DNA of 64,000 nucleotides, taken from positions 1,178,001 through 1,242,000 of the forward strand of contig NZ_CAXIED010000001.1 of the NCBI RefSeq assembly GCF_964023145.1, read 5' to 3'. Below the pieces are notes generated by a model. The model did not search any database and was not told the origin of the DNA. It saw only the letters and a list, made by a program, of their open reading frames with translations. Below, piece after piece: positions 50,687 to 60,027 of the stretch; positions within the stretch are counted from its first letter, which is position 1, and each line of letters begins with the position of its first letter. Origin of the DNA: Chlamydia sp. BM-2023 (GTDB taxonomy: Bacteria; Chlamydiota; Chlamydiia; Chlamydiales; Chlamydiaceae). A program made the position numbers and the translations under genes.

Positions 50687-51736
50687 TTATGCTATTGTAA
50701 TATTAGGGTCTAAGTAAATATCTTGAATCAAATTTAGTAATTTCACGCCTTCGCCAAAGGGGCGCTGGAAAGCTTTTCTTCCTAGAATTAGCCCCATACC
50801 TCCGGCGCGTTTGTTAATAACAGCAGTTTTTGCCGCTTCTGCAAAGTCATCATTTCCAGCGGGTCCTCCGGAATTAATAAGACCTACCTTTCCACAGTAA
50901 CTATTCAGTACCTGGTAACGGCAAAGATCTATTGGATGATTTGAAGAAAGTTCGGAATACACTCTATCATCAGTCTTACTAAATTTGATAGCTTTAAAAC
51001 CTCCCTGGCAGGTGGGAAGTTTTTGCTTTACGATATCAGCACCTAAAGTAGCTCCTAAATGATCGGCTTGACCTGTTAAATCTGCAGCTGTGTGATAATC
51101 AACGCCATTAAAGACAAAGTTGGGATTGCGCAAATAGCACCATAGCACTGTTGCCAACCCTAATTCTCTAGCTTTTGCAAAAGCTTGAGAAACGGCTACG
51201 ATCTCTTCGGAAGAAGTTTCAGAGCCAAAGTAAATAGTTGCTCCTACTGCAACTGCTCCCATAGCATGAGCGCTTTCTACCTGACTAAAGAAAATCTGGT
51301 GATACTTTGTTGGATAAGATAGTAGTTCGTTATGATTTAACTTCAGCATAAAAGGAATTTTATGCGCGTATTTTCTTGAAAGCAGGCTTAAAACTCCATA
51401 AGAAGATGCTACAGCAGAGCACCCACCTTCGATAGCTAGTTTGACAATGCTTTCAGGATCAAAATATATGGGATTAGGGGAGAATGATGCCCCCGCAGTA
51501 TGTTCTATACCCTGATCAACGGGAAGAATTGAAAGATAACCGGTATTAGCCAATCTTCCGTGAGAAAACATTGCCTGTAAGGATCTTAAAACACGATTGT
51601 TCCTATCGGAATAGGAAAATACTTTATCAACAAAATCCTGGGAAGGAAGTGTGAGGGCTTCTTTTAGAATGTGAGTACATTCGTATTTCAATAAATTTTC
51701 AGCGTCATTTCCCAGCAAATCGTAGATATTCGGCAT
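50687..51736 (-). CDS. dhnA: Class I fructose-bisphosphate aldolase (DhnA family)
   Basis: This 349-aa Schiff-base aldolase is of the FbaB/DhnA type, which cleaves fructose-1,6-bisphosphate. Motifs seen are [11 protein letters not shown] at the N-terminal side, [17 protein letters not shown] (family Schiff-base-lysine region), NSGGPAG and [12 protein letters not shown] binding the phosphate. Chlamydiae lack a class II enzyme, so it is thought to serve glycolysis. The 165-bp upstream gap is shared with the divergent Inc paralogue 1. Confidence 0.94.
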   Translation of the reverse strand: MPNIYDLLGNDAENLLKYECTHILKEALTLPSQDFVDKVFSYSDRNNRVLRSLQAMFSHGRLANTGYLSILPVDQGIEHTAGASFSPNPIYFDPESIVKLAIEGGCSAVASSYGVLSLLSRKYAHKIPFMLKLNHNELLSYPTKYHQIFFSQVESAHAMGAVAVGATIYFGSETSSEEIVAVSQAFAKARELGLATVLWCYLRNPNFVFNGVDYHTAADLTGQADHLGATLGADIVKQKLPTCQGGFKAIKFSKTDDRVYSELSSNHPIDLCRYQVLNSYCGKVGLINSGGPAGNDDFAEAAKTAVINKRAGGMGLILGRKAFQRPFGEGVKLLNLIQDIYLDPNITIA

Positions 51737-51901
51737 ATAGCTCTGACTCCTTCATTAATGATAAATGTCAGTTTGGATGTAATCAATTAGATTTGTCAAG
51801 AATCTTTATAGAAACCTGTTAAAAAAATAAATTTGTTACGTTTTAATTTTTTAAAGATTTAAAATGAAGTCCTGCATTTTTTATTTAAAGCTTAAAATTA
51901 A

Positions 51902-53689
51902 ATGGCTCAACCCTTTAATCCCCACTCTCCAGCTATGTCTGGAGGCGAAGATGTAAACTGCCTTATAGAACGCCAAAAAATTTCTCATAGGATAAAGCAA
52001 ACGCAAATTATAGGTTTAGTTGCAGGAATTGCAGCATCTGTTTTTCTACTTCTACTTCTTCTTCTCCAAATGATTCCCGGAATTCCAATTGCGTTTAGTA
52101 TTATTTTTGGCGTGGCTACTTTCATATCAACTGCCATAGCTTTGGGAGCTTTTTCCATATTTTTTATTAAGATGAGAAAAATGTTTTCTGAGCTTGCTGA
52201 GGCCTCCTCAGTTTTAAGGGATTCGTTTGTTAATTGTTCTTTAGATTTAGCGTATTCCCTAGAACCCCACAGATTTAAGCGAACTTCAAGGTATAGACGT
52301 TCCAAAAGACCACAACCACAGCCCACTCCGATTCCTGGACGTCCCACTATAGAGCAGCCTGCTGTTGTGGCTCCTCCTGTTCCTGAGGAGCCCATACAGC
52401 CTCTCCTGCCTGCAGATCAGGTTCCTCCTCCTGTTCCGGCCCCCGCTGAAGGGGAGGAAATCGCTGTCCCTGAAGAGGAAGTAGGGGAGGCAGATATAAC
52501 AGAGGTCCCCGAAGAGTTATTCGTAAGAAACCAATTAAAGAGGCTTTTAGATCTATCTAAAGTTGCGGGGAAATATCCTACCATAGAGCAGGATCCAAGA
52601 TATAAAAAAGAGCACTCCCAAGTAGCTAAACAATTTGGATCTTTCTGCATTGGCTTAACCAATATGATCGACAAAGGAAATAAGAAACTACTGCCTATCA
52701 GTAAATCGGAAGCAGTGTCGATGTTTATGCGACCTATGAGGTCGGTAGATTCGCATTCTGTATTGCGCATTACATGTAATGGTAGAGATGTATTTGGCAG
52801 CGAAGTTGCTGGAGCATTTTGGCTTCAAGATGTTCTCAAAGATCCTCGTGCGGGGCATGATTTTCTCAAGCTTCTAGAAATGGTTAAGACTTCAAAAGAT
52901 TTACGAGGTTCTTACAGTGTAGTCCTAAAAATATGTAATTTTTTCTTGTCAGGTTGGTGTTTGGGTAATTCAGCATTGCTTCCAAATATCCTAGGTTCTT
53001 TACAAAGATTGCCTATAGATTCACAGGTAAAAGAAGATGTTATCGAGTTAATGGCTTCGGGGAATGTTCTGGGAGCTCTATGTATTCTACATGAAGATTC
53101 TGATACGTTGTGGAGGGACTTTCTTACGGTTACAAAACCGGGAACTCCAGAAGCCCCCCAAGATCTGGTGGAAGAGATCCCTGTTGAGGAGTTAGATTTA
53201 TCTCGTTTGCGAGGATTTATTCTTTCTGGAGACCTTGCTCCGGATGTTCCCAAAGATAATGAGCGTATTCTCAATGCAACAAAAGCGATGTTCGCACGAT
53301 TAGCTGCACGCCTTCCAAAGAATATTTTAAGTCTTGGGCTTAAAGCTCTTTCTAATTTAGATGCTTTAAAAGATATGTTTCTTGAAATATACAACTTCTT
53401 TAAAGCTTCCCCTCCAAAAACTACGGCCGAGGCTTGTGCCTTAATCAGTGGTATACGTAGTGTTGGGGATGTCCAGATACGCATGCAAGCTTATCTTCCT
53501 TTTGGTGCAAAGGAGATGGTATCCTCGCTATTTTCGACTCTTGTTTTAGGGGGCTTTACCACAGGACTATTCACCAAACGCCAGCTGAAAATTATGGGTG
53601 AGGTGTTGGAGATGTCCGAAGAGGAACTGCAAGAATCTATTCAGTCTAGAAAAATGGCAAAAAAATTATTGCCTCATCTTCTTAAGTAA
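51902..53689 (+). CDS. Inc-paralogue 1 of tandem array (CT214-like)
   Basis: This 595-aa product is the first of five tandem paralogues. A hydrophobic hairpin (about residues 36-57 and 63-89) is split by MIPGIP, giving the Inc signature expected for type III export into the inclusion membrane. Residues 120-205 are Pro- and Glu-rich (for example QVPPPVPAPAEGEE). The shared domain then begins, with DPRYKKEH near 231, GAFWLQDVLKDP near 304-315, LSGWCLGN at 349-356, SGNVLGALCILHED at 386-399 and YLPFGA at 531. No Shine-Dalgarno is seen; the leader is AT-rich. It resembles a dhnA-adjacent CT214 relative, of unknown function. Confidence 0.85.
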   Translation: MAQPFNPHSPAMSGGEDVNCLIERQKISHRIKQTQIIGLVAGIAASVFLLLLLLLQMIPGIPIAFSIIFGVATFISTAIALGAFSIFFIKMRKMFSELAEASSVLRDSFVNCSLDLAYSLEPHRFKRTSRYRRSKRPQPQPTPIPGRPTIEQPAVVAPPVPEEPIQPLLPADQVPPPVPAPAEGEEIAVPEEEVGEADITEVPEELFVRNQLKRLLDLSKVAGKYPTIEQDPRYKKEHSQVAKQFGSFCIGLTNMIDKGNKKLLPISKSEAVSMFMRPMRSVDSHSVLRITCNGRDVFGSEVAGAFWLQDVLKDPRAGHDFLKLLEMVKTSKDLRGSYSVVLKICNFFLSGWCLGNSALLPNILGSLQRLPIDSQVKEDVIELMASGNVLGALCILHEDSDTLWRDFLTVTKPGTPEAPQDLVEEIPVEELDLSRLRGFILSGDLAPDVPKDNERILNATKAMFARLAARLPKNILSLGLKALSNLDALKDMFLEIYNFFKASPPKTTAEACALISGIRSVGDVQIRMQAYLPFGAKEMVSSLFSTLVLGGFTTGLFTKRQLKIMGEVLEMSEEELQESIQSRKMAKKLLPHLLK

Positions 53690-53714
53690 AGACCGCTCAA
53701 TAAGAGTGAAAATG

Positions 53715-53740
53715 CCCCGTTTTACCGGGGTCTGTTTGTT
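53715..53740 (+). terminator. Terminator after Inc-paralogue 1
   Basis: CCCCG (53715-53719) pairs with CGGGG (53726-53730) around a 6-nt loop, followed by TCTGTTTGTT. It separates paralogues 1 and 2. Confidence 0.65.
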
Positions 53741-53874
53741 TTAGGTGCGAGTCGTGTTCTTTTTCTATTTTATTGAAGTAGTATAGTTTTTTTTAATATT
53801 TAAATAGAGAATAGTAATACGCAATTAAAATGCTGAGCGTTATAATGTTAGGGTTTTATCACATGTAAAATACT

Positions 53875-55623
53875 ATGAAGCATTTGAATGGCGAGCCCTC
53901 TATTTCTTTAAGTAATGGCCAAACAGTAGGAGGGGCTATTGACTTTAAGGGTATCAGTCTACAAGAAAAAAGCACTCATTTTATTAGCGTCGTTTTTGGT
54001 ATAGTTTCTGCTGTTTTATTTCTAGTTGTTTGCATTTTGCAAATTGTTCCAGGTATTCCTGTTGCCTGCAGTATTTCCCTAGCTACAATTTTTATTCTAT
54101 TCTTAGCAGTGTCCGTTGTTGCCTTTACAATACATTGTTTGAAGATAAAAAAGTTACAGACGGGAATTACTGACGCTACTTCAGAGCTACATCGAGCATT
54201 TTTGGATACAAGGTTAAATTTAATGCGGCAGTGGGAGCCCGAGAGATTTATCAAGCCTGTAAGATATAAAGAGCCAGAAGTAAAACAGATACTCCCAAAA
54301 GAAGATGAGCAGCCAGCTGTTGAAGTTGTCTCGGAGCCAACTGTCGCCCCTAAAGATGTTATAGGGGAGATTTCTACTGAAAAAAAGAAGGAAGAAACTC
54401 CTTTCGTAGATTTAGGTGTGCAATTTACCAGGAAAAGCAAGCTATCCGAAGAAGATATAGAGAATATCTGCGTACCCAATCGCCTGCAAAGGATTTTAGA
54501 TCTTTTTCACTCAGGAATAAAGTATTCTAGCTTAGAAAAACATAAGAGGTATAAATCACACTGTCGTCATGCTCTGGATAAGATCGCACATGTTTGCGAC
54601 GGTCTTTCCGCTCTTCTGGATAAGATAAAAAAACAGGAAATGCCTATTATTTCTTTGACAGAAGTGGGGACGATGTTCCTACCCCCTATCTTTTCTCCGA
54701 ATCGCCATCCTATATTGCGTATTACCTATAATATGAAGGATGCGTTGATAGATGGGGATTTAGGATCTTTTTGGTTACATTCTCTTTTACATGACCCTAA
54801 AGCGGCCTATCCCTTTCTTAATTTGTGTGAAATGGTTAAATATGATGAGGATTTGAATCTTCCCTACTGCAAGCTCTTAAGTTTTGCCAATCTTATGTTT
54901 ACGGGATGGTGTGTCTCTACTGAAGAAAATATGGAAGGGTTGGTGGGTTCTATACAAGCCTTACCCATAGATGATGAAAAAAAGTCTCAAGTTGTGAACT
55001 TGTTGGTTACAGGAAACTTTTTAGGGGCTCTCTACATCTTACACAAAGATTCAGACCCCGAGTGGCAAAAGTTTTTGACACGTCAGTATAAATACATAAA
55101 TGCAAGTTATGAGTTTCTCTTAATAGATATAGAATTAGATCCTGATATGCGTCGTGAGTCCGCAGAAGGGGAGTCCTGCGTAAGCTCTGACATAGAAGTG
55201 GAGCATAAATATGAAAAGTCAGTTCAACTTTTTTCAAAGTTTGCTAAACTGCTTCCCCAATTTTTAATACTTCTATTTGTGTTGGAAAACGAGAAATTAT
55301 GGGATGCGAAAAATGATATTAAGTATTTCTTTGAGTTTACCCCGCCCCAATCTTGGGCTGAGTGCGTGGCTATTGTAAAAGGCGCTATTTCGGTTCCTTT
55401 ACTACAAGAGCGCCTATATAGCTATCTTCCCTATGGAGCTAGCGAAGCTGTAAGTGCGATGTTGTCTAACATGGTATTTGGCCTATTTTCCTTAGGAATA
55501 ACCACAAAAAATCAAGTGTCAGATGTTTCATCGGAACTCTTGAAAATTCCTGAGGATGAGGCGGTAAAAATCGTACATGCGAGGAAAATTCTGAACAAGC
55601 TGTTACCCAAACTATTCCCGTAA
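53875..55623 (+). CDS. Inc-paralogue 2 of tandem array
   Basis: This 582-aa product has hydrophobic hairpin segments at about 36-57 and 63-89 separated by IVPGIP, the same spacing as paralogue 1. The linker (residues 120-185) carries EPERFIKPVRYKEPE and acidic stretches, less Pro-rich than paralogue 1. The shared domain includes GSFWLHSLLHDP (residues 297-308), TGWCVSTE, TGNFLGALYILHKD and a final YLPYGASEAVSA. It has no Shine-Dalgarno and no recognised catalytic motif. Confidence 0.85.
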   Translation: MKHLNGEPSISLSNGQTVGGAIDFKGISLQEKSTHFISVVFGIVSAVLFLVVCILQIVPGIPVACSISLATIFILFLAVSVVAFTIHCLKIKKLQTGITDATSELHRAFLDTRLNLMRQWEPERFIKPVRYKEPEVKQILPKEDEQPAVEVVSEPTVAPKDVIGEISTEKKKEETPFVDLGVQFTRKSKLSEEDIENICVPNRLQRILDLFHSGIKYSSLEKHKRYKSHCRHALDKIAHVCDGLSALLDKIKKQEMPIISLTEVGTMFLPPIFSPNRHPILRITYNMKDALIDGDLGSFWLHSLLHDPKAAYPFLNLCEMVKYDEDLNLPYCKLLSFANLMFTGWCVSTEENMEGLVGSIQALPIDDEKKSQVVNLLVTGNFLGALYILHKDSDPEWQKFLTRQYKYINASYEFLLIDIELDPDMRRESAEGESCVSSDIEVEHKYEKSVQLFSKFAKLLPQFLILLFVLENEKLWDAKNDIKYFFEFTPPQSWAECVAIVKGAISVPLLQERLYSYLPYGASEAVSAMLSNMVFGLFSLGITTKNQVSDVSSELLKIPEDEAVKIVHARKILNKLLPKLFP

Positions 55624-55698
55624 CAAAGTTTCTATTAACTTCTTCCTAACTAATAGGGGGTTGGTACGTGGTATGGAGCTCTTGTATCTATCGCCTTG

Positions 55699-55726
55699 GG
55701 AAGGGCCTTCCTTTTTCTTTCTTTTT
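55699..55726 (+). terminator. Terminator after Inc-paralogue 2
   Basis: GGAAG (55699-55703) pairs with CTTCC (55707-55711) around a 3-nt loop, followed by TTTTTCTTTCTTTTT. The rest of the 293-bp gap to the next paralogue is AT-rich with no gene. Confidence 0.7.
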
Positions 55727-55916
55727 ATGAGTATTATTTTTTTTAAACTGATAATATATAATACTTTTTTGAATTCTTTAGTTTAAAAAAATTACTTTAA
55801 TGTCTCTGTAAGGTGTTGAAAGTTTGTAATTAACTAAATAAGCGCCATTTTAATCTTTTTGTTTTTTGTTATTTAAATTAAAATAATACGCCGTTTTATT
55901 TAGAGTTTAAATTTTA

Positions 55917-57716
55917 ATGTCACAAACAATAACTTCTTCATCGTTGGACACCACTACGAATGAAAATAACAGAGTTGAAGAACTCACTTTCTACCAGAGA
56001 AGTCTATCCTATTGGGTAAAACAAAAGCAGGAAACTGCTTTTATATCTGCTATATTTGCCTCTATTAGCCTACTTATTTTTATTATTAGTCTTATTGTTC
56101 CTGGGGCTCCTCTCGCTTTAGTTATAATTTCTGGGGTAGCTTGTTCAGGATTGACCATCCTGTCTTTAGTGTCGTTTGCTTTATATTTTATTAATTTAAG
56201 AAAAATATTTTTAGATCGTTCCCACGCCCTTTTCTCTTTAAAAACAATCTTTAAAGACGTTTCTTTAGATGTGGCACGACCCGAGCGCCCTGAAGAACCT
56301 ATAAGAGACGAGGTTCCTATAGCTCCTAGACAACATTTGTTCAGCAGTTTCAGGGCTGTTGAACAACTTCTTCCCCCTGTACTTAATCAGGAAAACTCTA
56401 TTGCGCCTATAGAACAACAAGGCCAACTAGCTTTGCTCCCGATTGATCAGGAAGATCTGGATGTGCTCGAAGGCGCATCAGAAGAAGAAAGAAGAGCTAG
56501 TATTGACCAAAGAGTTCAAGAAGAAACAAATCTTTTGAGAGAGATTTCTCTAAACATAGAGAATATTTGCGTAAGTAATCGATTGCAAAAACTTAAAGAG
56601 CTTTCTGGTGAGAATATGCAACACGATTCGATAGATCGGCATCCCAGGTATAAGAGAGATGTTAATAATGTTTTAAAGCAGTTCGACAATTTTTGCGAAG
56701 GCATACTGCATTTTATTACCTGCAACAATCCAAAAGGACCCGTCAGTGCTGTAGAGTTTGGAACAATGTTCATGCGTCGTTTTAACCCCAACACACATCC
56801 CGTATTAAGGGTGACTTGTAATGCCAGAGATTTATTAAACAATGAAAATTTTGGGATGTTTTGGCTTCATAGTGCTTTTAAAGACACTAAAGCTGCTGCT
56901 TCTTTGTGGAAGCTAATCAGCGCGGGCACCGGCGCTAAATGCGATAAAGAAAAGCTCTCTTCGAAATTACAATTAATAAACTTACTTCTCTCTGGTTGGT
57001 GTTTATCTACCCCAGAAAACATCAATTATATTTTTGGGTCAGTACAAAGCTTACCAATACCTGCGAACACTAAGGAAACTATTCTTAACCTATTGAGCGG
57101 CGGAAATGTTTTAGGTGCTTTGCTCCTCTTACATAAAGATACCGACGGTTGGAACGATATTTTAAAATATAGTGATCCCCTCCAGCCAGACCAATCTTTC
57201 TTATTGCCTATTGAAGAGCTTAACCTCACCATTTTTCGTACATATGCTGCTTACATAGATTCTAAAGAATCAAAAACAGAAAGGGTTGACGCTACGCTTG
57301 AATATTGTAAAAGCCTTTTTGAACGTTTAGCGGGATTACTGCCAACAAGAGTACTGTTTTTGATTAGAGACATTGGAAATAATCAATCACAATTAAATCA
57401 GGTTTTGAGAGAAACCCGACAAGTGCTGACAACTAGCATGTCACCACAATCTTTAGATGAAGTATTTGTCTTTCTTCGCGCTGCACGTTCTGTTGAGTTA
57501 TTACAAACACGGCTTGAGAATTACTTACCTCATGCCGGACGCGATGCCATAAACGGTTTGTTGTCCAACCTATTTTTAGGAAGCTATTCCTTAGGAATAT
57601 TCACAAAGAAACAAATCGCAAGTTTAGGAATAATTCTCGGAATTTCTCAGGGCAATTTAATAAACGCTATAAATTCAAGAAAGCTTGCTAAAACAATTCT
57701 CCCAAAATTGTTGTAG
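55917..57716 (+). CDS. Inc-paralogue 3 of tandem array
   Basis: This 599-aa product has hairpin segments at about 41-61 and 67-93 with IVPGAP between them. The linker contains RPERPEEPIRDE and acidic repeats. The shared domain shows HPRYKRDV, MFWLHSAFKDT, LLSGWCLSTP, GGNVLGALLLLHKD, YLPHAG and IFTKKQ. The coding sequence has more C than G on the plus strand, unlike paralogues 1 and 2. There is no Shine-Dalgarno, only the leader TTTTATTTAGAGTTTAAATT ending at the ATG. Confidence 0.85.
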   Translation: MSQTITSSSLDTTTNENNRVEELTFYQRSLSYWVKQKQETAFISAIFASISLLIFIISLIVPGAPLALVIISGVACSGLTILSLVSFALYFINLRKIFLDRSHALFSLKTIFKDVSLDVARPERPEEPIRDEVPIAPRQHLFSSFRAVEQLLPPVLNQENSIAPIEQQGQLALLPIDQEDLDVLEGASEEERRASIDQRVQEETNLLREISLNIENICVSNRLQKLKELSGENMQHDSIDRHPRYKRDVNNVLKQFDNFCEGILHFITCNNPKGPVSAVEFGTMFMRRFNPNTHPVLRVTCNARDLLNNENFGMFWLHSAFKDTKAAASLWKLISAGTGAKCDKEKLSSKLQLINLLLSGWCLSTPENINYIFGSVQSLPIPANTKETILNLLSGGNVLGALLLLHKDTDGWNDILKYSDPLQPDQSFLLPIEELNLTIFRTYAAYIDSKESKTERVDATLEYCKSLFERLAGLLPTRVLFLIRDIGNNQSQLNQVLRETRQVLTTSMSPQSLDEVFVFLRAARSVELLQTRLENYLPHAGRDAINGLLSNLFLGSYSLGIFTKKQIASLGIILGISQGNLINAINSRKLAKTILPKLL

Positions 57717-57745
57717 AATCTTCTTGATTCACAACCAAAAAATGA

Positions 57746-57783
57746 AGGGATTTTCGCGGCCTCTACTTGTTCCGAAAATCCCT
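57746..57783 (+). terminator. Terminator after Inc-paralogue 3
   Basis: A perfect 11-bp stem AGGGATTTTCG (57746-57756) / CGAAAATCCCT (57773-57783) with a 16-nt loop lies just after the stop and is followed by a pyrimidine-rich run. Confidence 0.7.
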
Positions 57784-57853
57784 ACGTTTCTCTCTTAATA
57801 CCCCCTCACAACAAAGTCTAAGAAATCCTTTCTCGTAGGATGCGTCGAACCCC

Positions 57854-57909
57854 GTTAACTTCCTAACTATAAGGAGCATGCTTAAAAGAGTTAGTTAACA
57901 AACTTTTTT
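57854..57909 (+). terminator. Second hairpin with T-tract in the 57.7-58.1 kb gap
   Basis: GTTAA...CTAACT (57854-57868) pairs with AGTTAGTTAAC (57889-57899), with a 20-nt loop, and CTTTTTT follows. It is the second terminator-like structure in this 369-bp gap. The rest of the gap holds a candidate promoter and a 10-codon ORF. Confidence 0.5.
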
Positions 57910-57923
57910 AATTATGTTATAAG
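57895..57923 (+). promoter_or_regulatory. Putative sigma66 promoter for Inc-paralogue 4 leader
   Basis: TTAACA (57895-57900), 17-nt spacer, TATAAG (57918-57923). It would give a leader of about 155 nt before the ATG of paralogue 4. In the transcript a CTCCT (57927-57931) could pair with the AGGAG ahead of the short ORF. Confidence 0.4.
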
Positions 57924-57978
57924 GTTCTCCTAAACAACCCCTTAAGGAATGATTTTCGATTTTTCCAGGAGGTTTTGC

Positions 57979-58011
57979 ATGGCTAAAGCGGAAGTTATAA
58001 GGCATAACTAG
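57979..58011 (+). CDS. Candidate 10-codon leader ORF upstream of Inc-paralogue 4
   Basis: AGGAGG (57967-57972) sits 6 nt before ATG GCT AAA GCG ... TAG, encoding MAKAEVIRHN. This is the best Shine-Dalgarno in the 51.9-62 kb region, yet the ORF is only 10 codons and ends 74 nt before the Inc-paralogue 4 ATG. It could be a leader peptide, a decayed gene start, or chance. No protein evidence is available to me. Confidence 0.3.
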   Translation: MAKAEVIRHN

Positions 58012-58085
58012 CGTGTTTCAAATCACAGTAACGAACGTTTTTACCTGCTTAAGAAAATAACCCTGTTTACTTGATTTTTGATAAC

Positions 58086-59723
58086 ATGACACAATCCTTC
58101 GATTACTCGCCTTCGCCTCTGTCTAGAAATTTTTTAGAAAGAAAATATGATCAAAATTCTGTTCCTAGTATGGCACAGACCATTAGTTTAGTATCGGGTG
58201 TTATAGCTGCTGTCTTGCTGGCTACTCTTTGTCTTATCCAAATAGTTCCAGGTTTGCCTATTGCCTTTAACATCGTCCTAGCAACTATTACTATTTTATC
58301 TTTAGCGGTGTCTTTAACCGCTTTTGCCATACACTGTATCCAAAAGAGAAGAGAATATATAGAAGACAGGCAACTCCCCAAAGATGAAAAAGAAGGGGAA
58401 CTTGACGTATCTTTAGAGGAGCGCCCAAAGATAGAACCTGAAAAAATAGAAGTAGTGACACCTCCTGTTTTTTCTAAAGAGTACTTAAGATGGGGGAGTA
58501 AAGTATTTTCCGAAGATGAGCTAAAAGACTTATCCCTTCCTAATCGTCTGGAGCAACTTTTAGATCTTTATCGTTTGGGTGGCCAATATCCCTCCATGGA
58601 AGTACACCCTAAGTATTCTAAGTACCACGCTATGGTTACAGAAAAATTCTCGCATATTTGCAATGGCCTCATTGATATCCTTAAAAAAACAAAAAAAGAA
58701 GGAAATAGAGATGTTCCTCTTAATTGGTTGGATATAGGAATGGTATTCTTAAATCCTTTGATTCTTTTTTCAAATGTTCGGCCTGTATTGCTAGTTACGA
58801 GCAATACAAAGGATATATTAAAAAATGAGAATTTTGGAGCTTTTTGGCTCCACGATATTTTAAAAGATCTTCGACTTGGCTATTCTTTAATCGGGCTTCT
58901 TGAAACCATAAAGAACAAAGATGAAACGAAAGGCGATTATTGCTCCTGCCTCAAGTTTATAAACTGCTTGCTTGCAGGATGGTGCTTATCGGATCCCCAC
59001 CGTATGCAAAACATCGTAGGTTCAGTACAATCCCTATCAATATCAGAAGAAAAAAAACATACGATTCTTAAATTGTTCTCAAAAGGAAATGTCATTGGGG
59101 CCCTGTTCATTTTGCATAAAGACGCAGATAGTAAATGGAACAATTTGTTAACCGTATATAAAAAGCAGGCAGAATATGAAGAAGAAGTCCTAGAAGAGAC
59201 ACATTTGTCCATCAAGGATTTGGATATAGTCTCATCTATGCGCCAAATGTTTGCTTCTGGAGATCTGTTTGATAGCTCTGAAGACAGAGGGAAAAATATC
59301 TTTTTGCTATTTCAAGGACTATTTACTAAGTTGTCCAAGAATCTACCTTTGTTTGTCACAGGCTTTGTTAGAGAATACCATTCCAAAGAGAGAACTCCTT
59401 CAAAAGCTGTCTGGGAAGAAATCCTAAAAGCCTTAGAAAAAAACCCTCCTCATTCCATGAAGGATGTCTTTAGTATTACCCATGCAGCTTTTTCTGTTCC
59501 AGGTTTGCCAAAACGTTTGAAAAGCTACCTCCCTCATGGAACTAGCGGAGCCTTCAAATACATATTTTCTAACATAATATTGGGAGGATATGCCCTAGGG
59601 CTTGTGACAAAAAAACAGTTTGTACAATTTATCCATATGATGGGAGTTCCTAGAGAGCATTTTATATCCGCCCTATATTCTAAGAATATTCTAAGGTTCA
59701 TTTTGCAGAACAAGTCTTGGTAG
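58086..59723 (+). CDS. Inc-paralogue 4 of tandem array
   Basis: From the ATG at 58086 the product is 545 aa; a TTG at 58071 would add five residues. Hairpin segments lie at about 31-52 and 58-85 with IVPGLP between. The linker is short and acidic (residues 95-140). The shared domain has VHPKYSKYH, GAFWLHDILKDL, LLAGWCLSDP, KGNVIGALFILHKD, YLPHGT and LVTKKQ. Its last residues diverge (QNKSW end). Its leader may be regulated by a short upstream ORF (see 57979). There is no Shine-Dalgarno at the ATG. Confidence 0.85.
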   Translation: MTQSFDYSPSPLSRNFLERKYDQNSVPSMAQTISLVSGVIAAVLLATLCLIQIVPGLPIAFNIVLATITILSLAVSLTAFAIHCIQKRREYIEDRQLPKDEKEGELDVSLEERPKIEPEKIEVVTPPVFSKEYLRWGSKVFSEDELKDLSLPNRLEQLLDLYRLGGQYPSMEVHPKYSKYHAMVTEKFSHICNGLIDILKKTKKEGNRDVPLNWLDIGMVFLNPLILFSNVRPVLLVTSNTKDILKNENFGAFWLHDILKDLRLGYSLIGLLETIKNKDETKGDYCSCLKFINCLLAGWCLSDPHRMQNIVGSVQSLSISEEKKHTILKLFSKGNVIGALFILHKDADSKWNNLLTVYKKQAEYEEEVLEETHLSIKDLDIVSSMRQMFASGDLFDSSEDRGKNIFLLFQGLFTKLSKNLPLFVTGFVREYHSKERTPSKAVWEEILKALEKNPPHSMKDVFSITHAAFSVPGLPKRLKSYLPHGTSGAFKYIFSNIILGGYALGLVTKKQFVQFIHMMGVPREHFISALYSKNILRFILQNKSW

Positions 59724-60027
59724 CTAGTGCATTTGAATCGTTCAGCTGCAAAAGCAATCTGAACAGCACCCACAAACATCCAACACCACTTCATTTCGAT
59801 ATAGAGCCCAGCATGCCCTGTTCTTTTGCTCGTCATCTATAAATGATTTTAGAAAAGAGTATTTTAATAAATAAGAGACCCTTAATTTTTCTTAGTGCTT
59901 GTTTGTTAATTCCTTTTCGTTTGTAAAGGGTTTTTTTAATAGAATTAAGATGTTTTTAAAAATCTTTAATTTTAAAATCACCCCAATCTTGTAACTGTTT
60001 TTATTTGTTTTCTAATTTTAATAGTTT
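59724..60027 (+). other. 304-bp intergenic region between Inc-paralogues 4 and 5
   Basis: I find no gene here. A hairpin GTTCAG (59740-59745) / CTGAAC (59759-59764) follows the stop, and a weak terminator-like CCTTT (59912-59916) / AAAGG (59925-59929) plus GTTTTTTT lies further on. A TTGTAA (59989) 18 nt before TAATTT (60013) is a possible promoter, but it would leave almost no leader before the ATG at 60028. Confidence 0.45.

Noticed and set aside
52912..53484. A 190-aa open frame on the minus strand inside Inc-paralogue 1, and similar 100-170-aa antisense frames in paralogue 2 and rpsA.
   Set aside because: They lie fully within well-supported genes, have no start signals or known motifs, and follow from codon bias of the sense gene.
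55745..55775. A dif-like AT-rich sequence (ATAATATAT core) near the strand-bias switch.
   Set aside because: Only the central bases resemble known dif sites; both XerC and XerD arms do not match, and the DNA here is very AT-rich.
58071..58085. TTG start giving a 550-aa Inc-paralogue 4.
   Set aside because: An in-frame ATG lies only five codons downstream, and nothing supports the TTG, so the ATG at 58086 was preferred.
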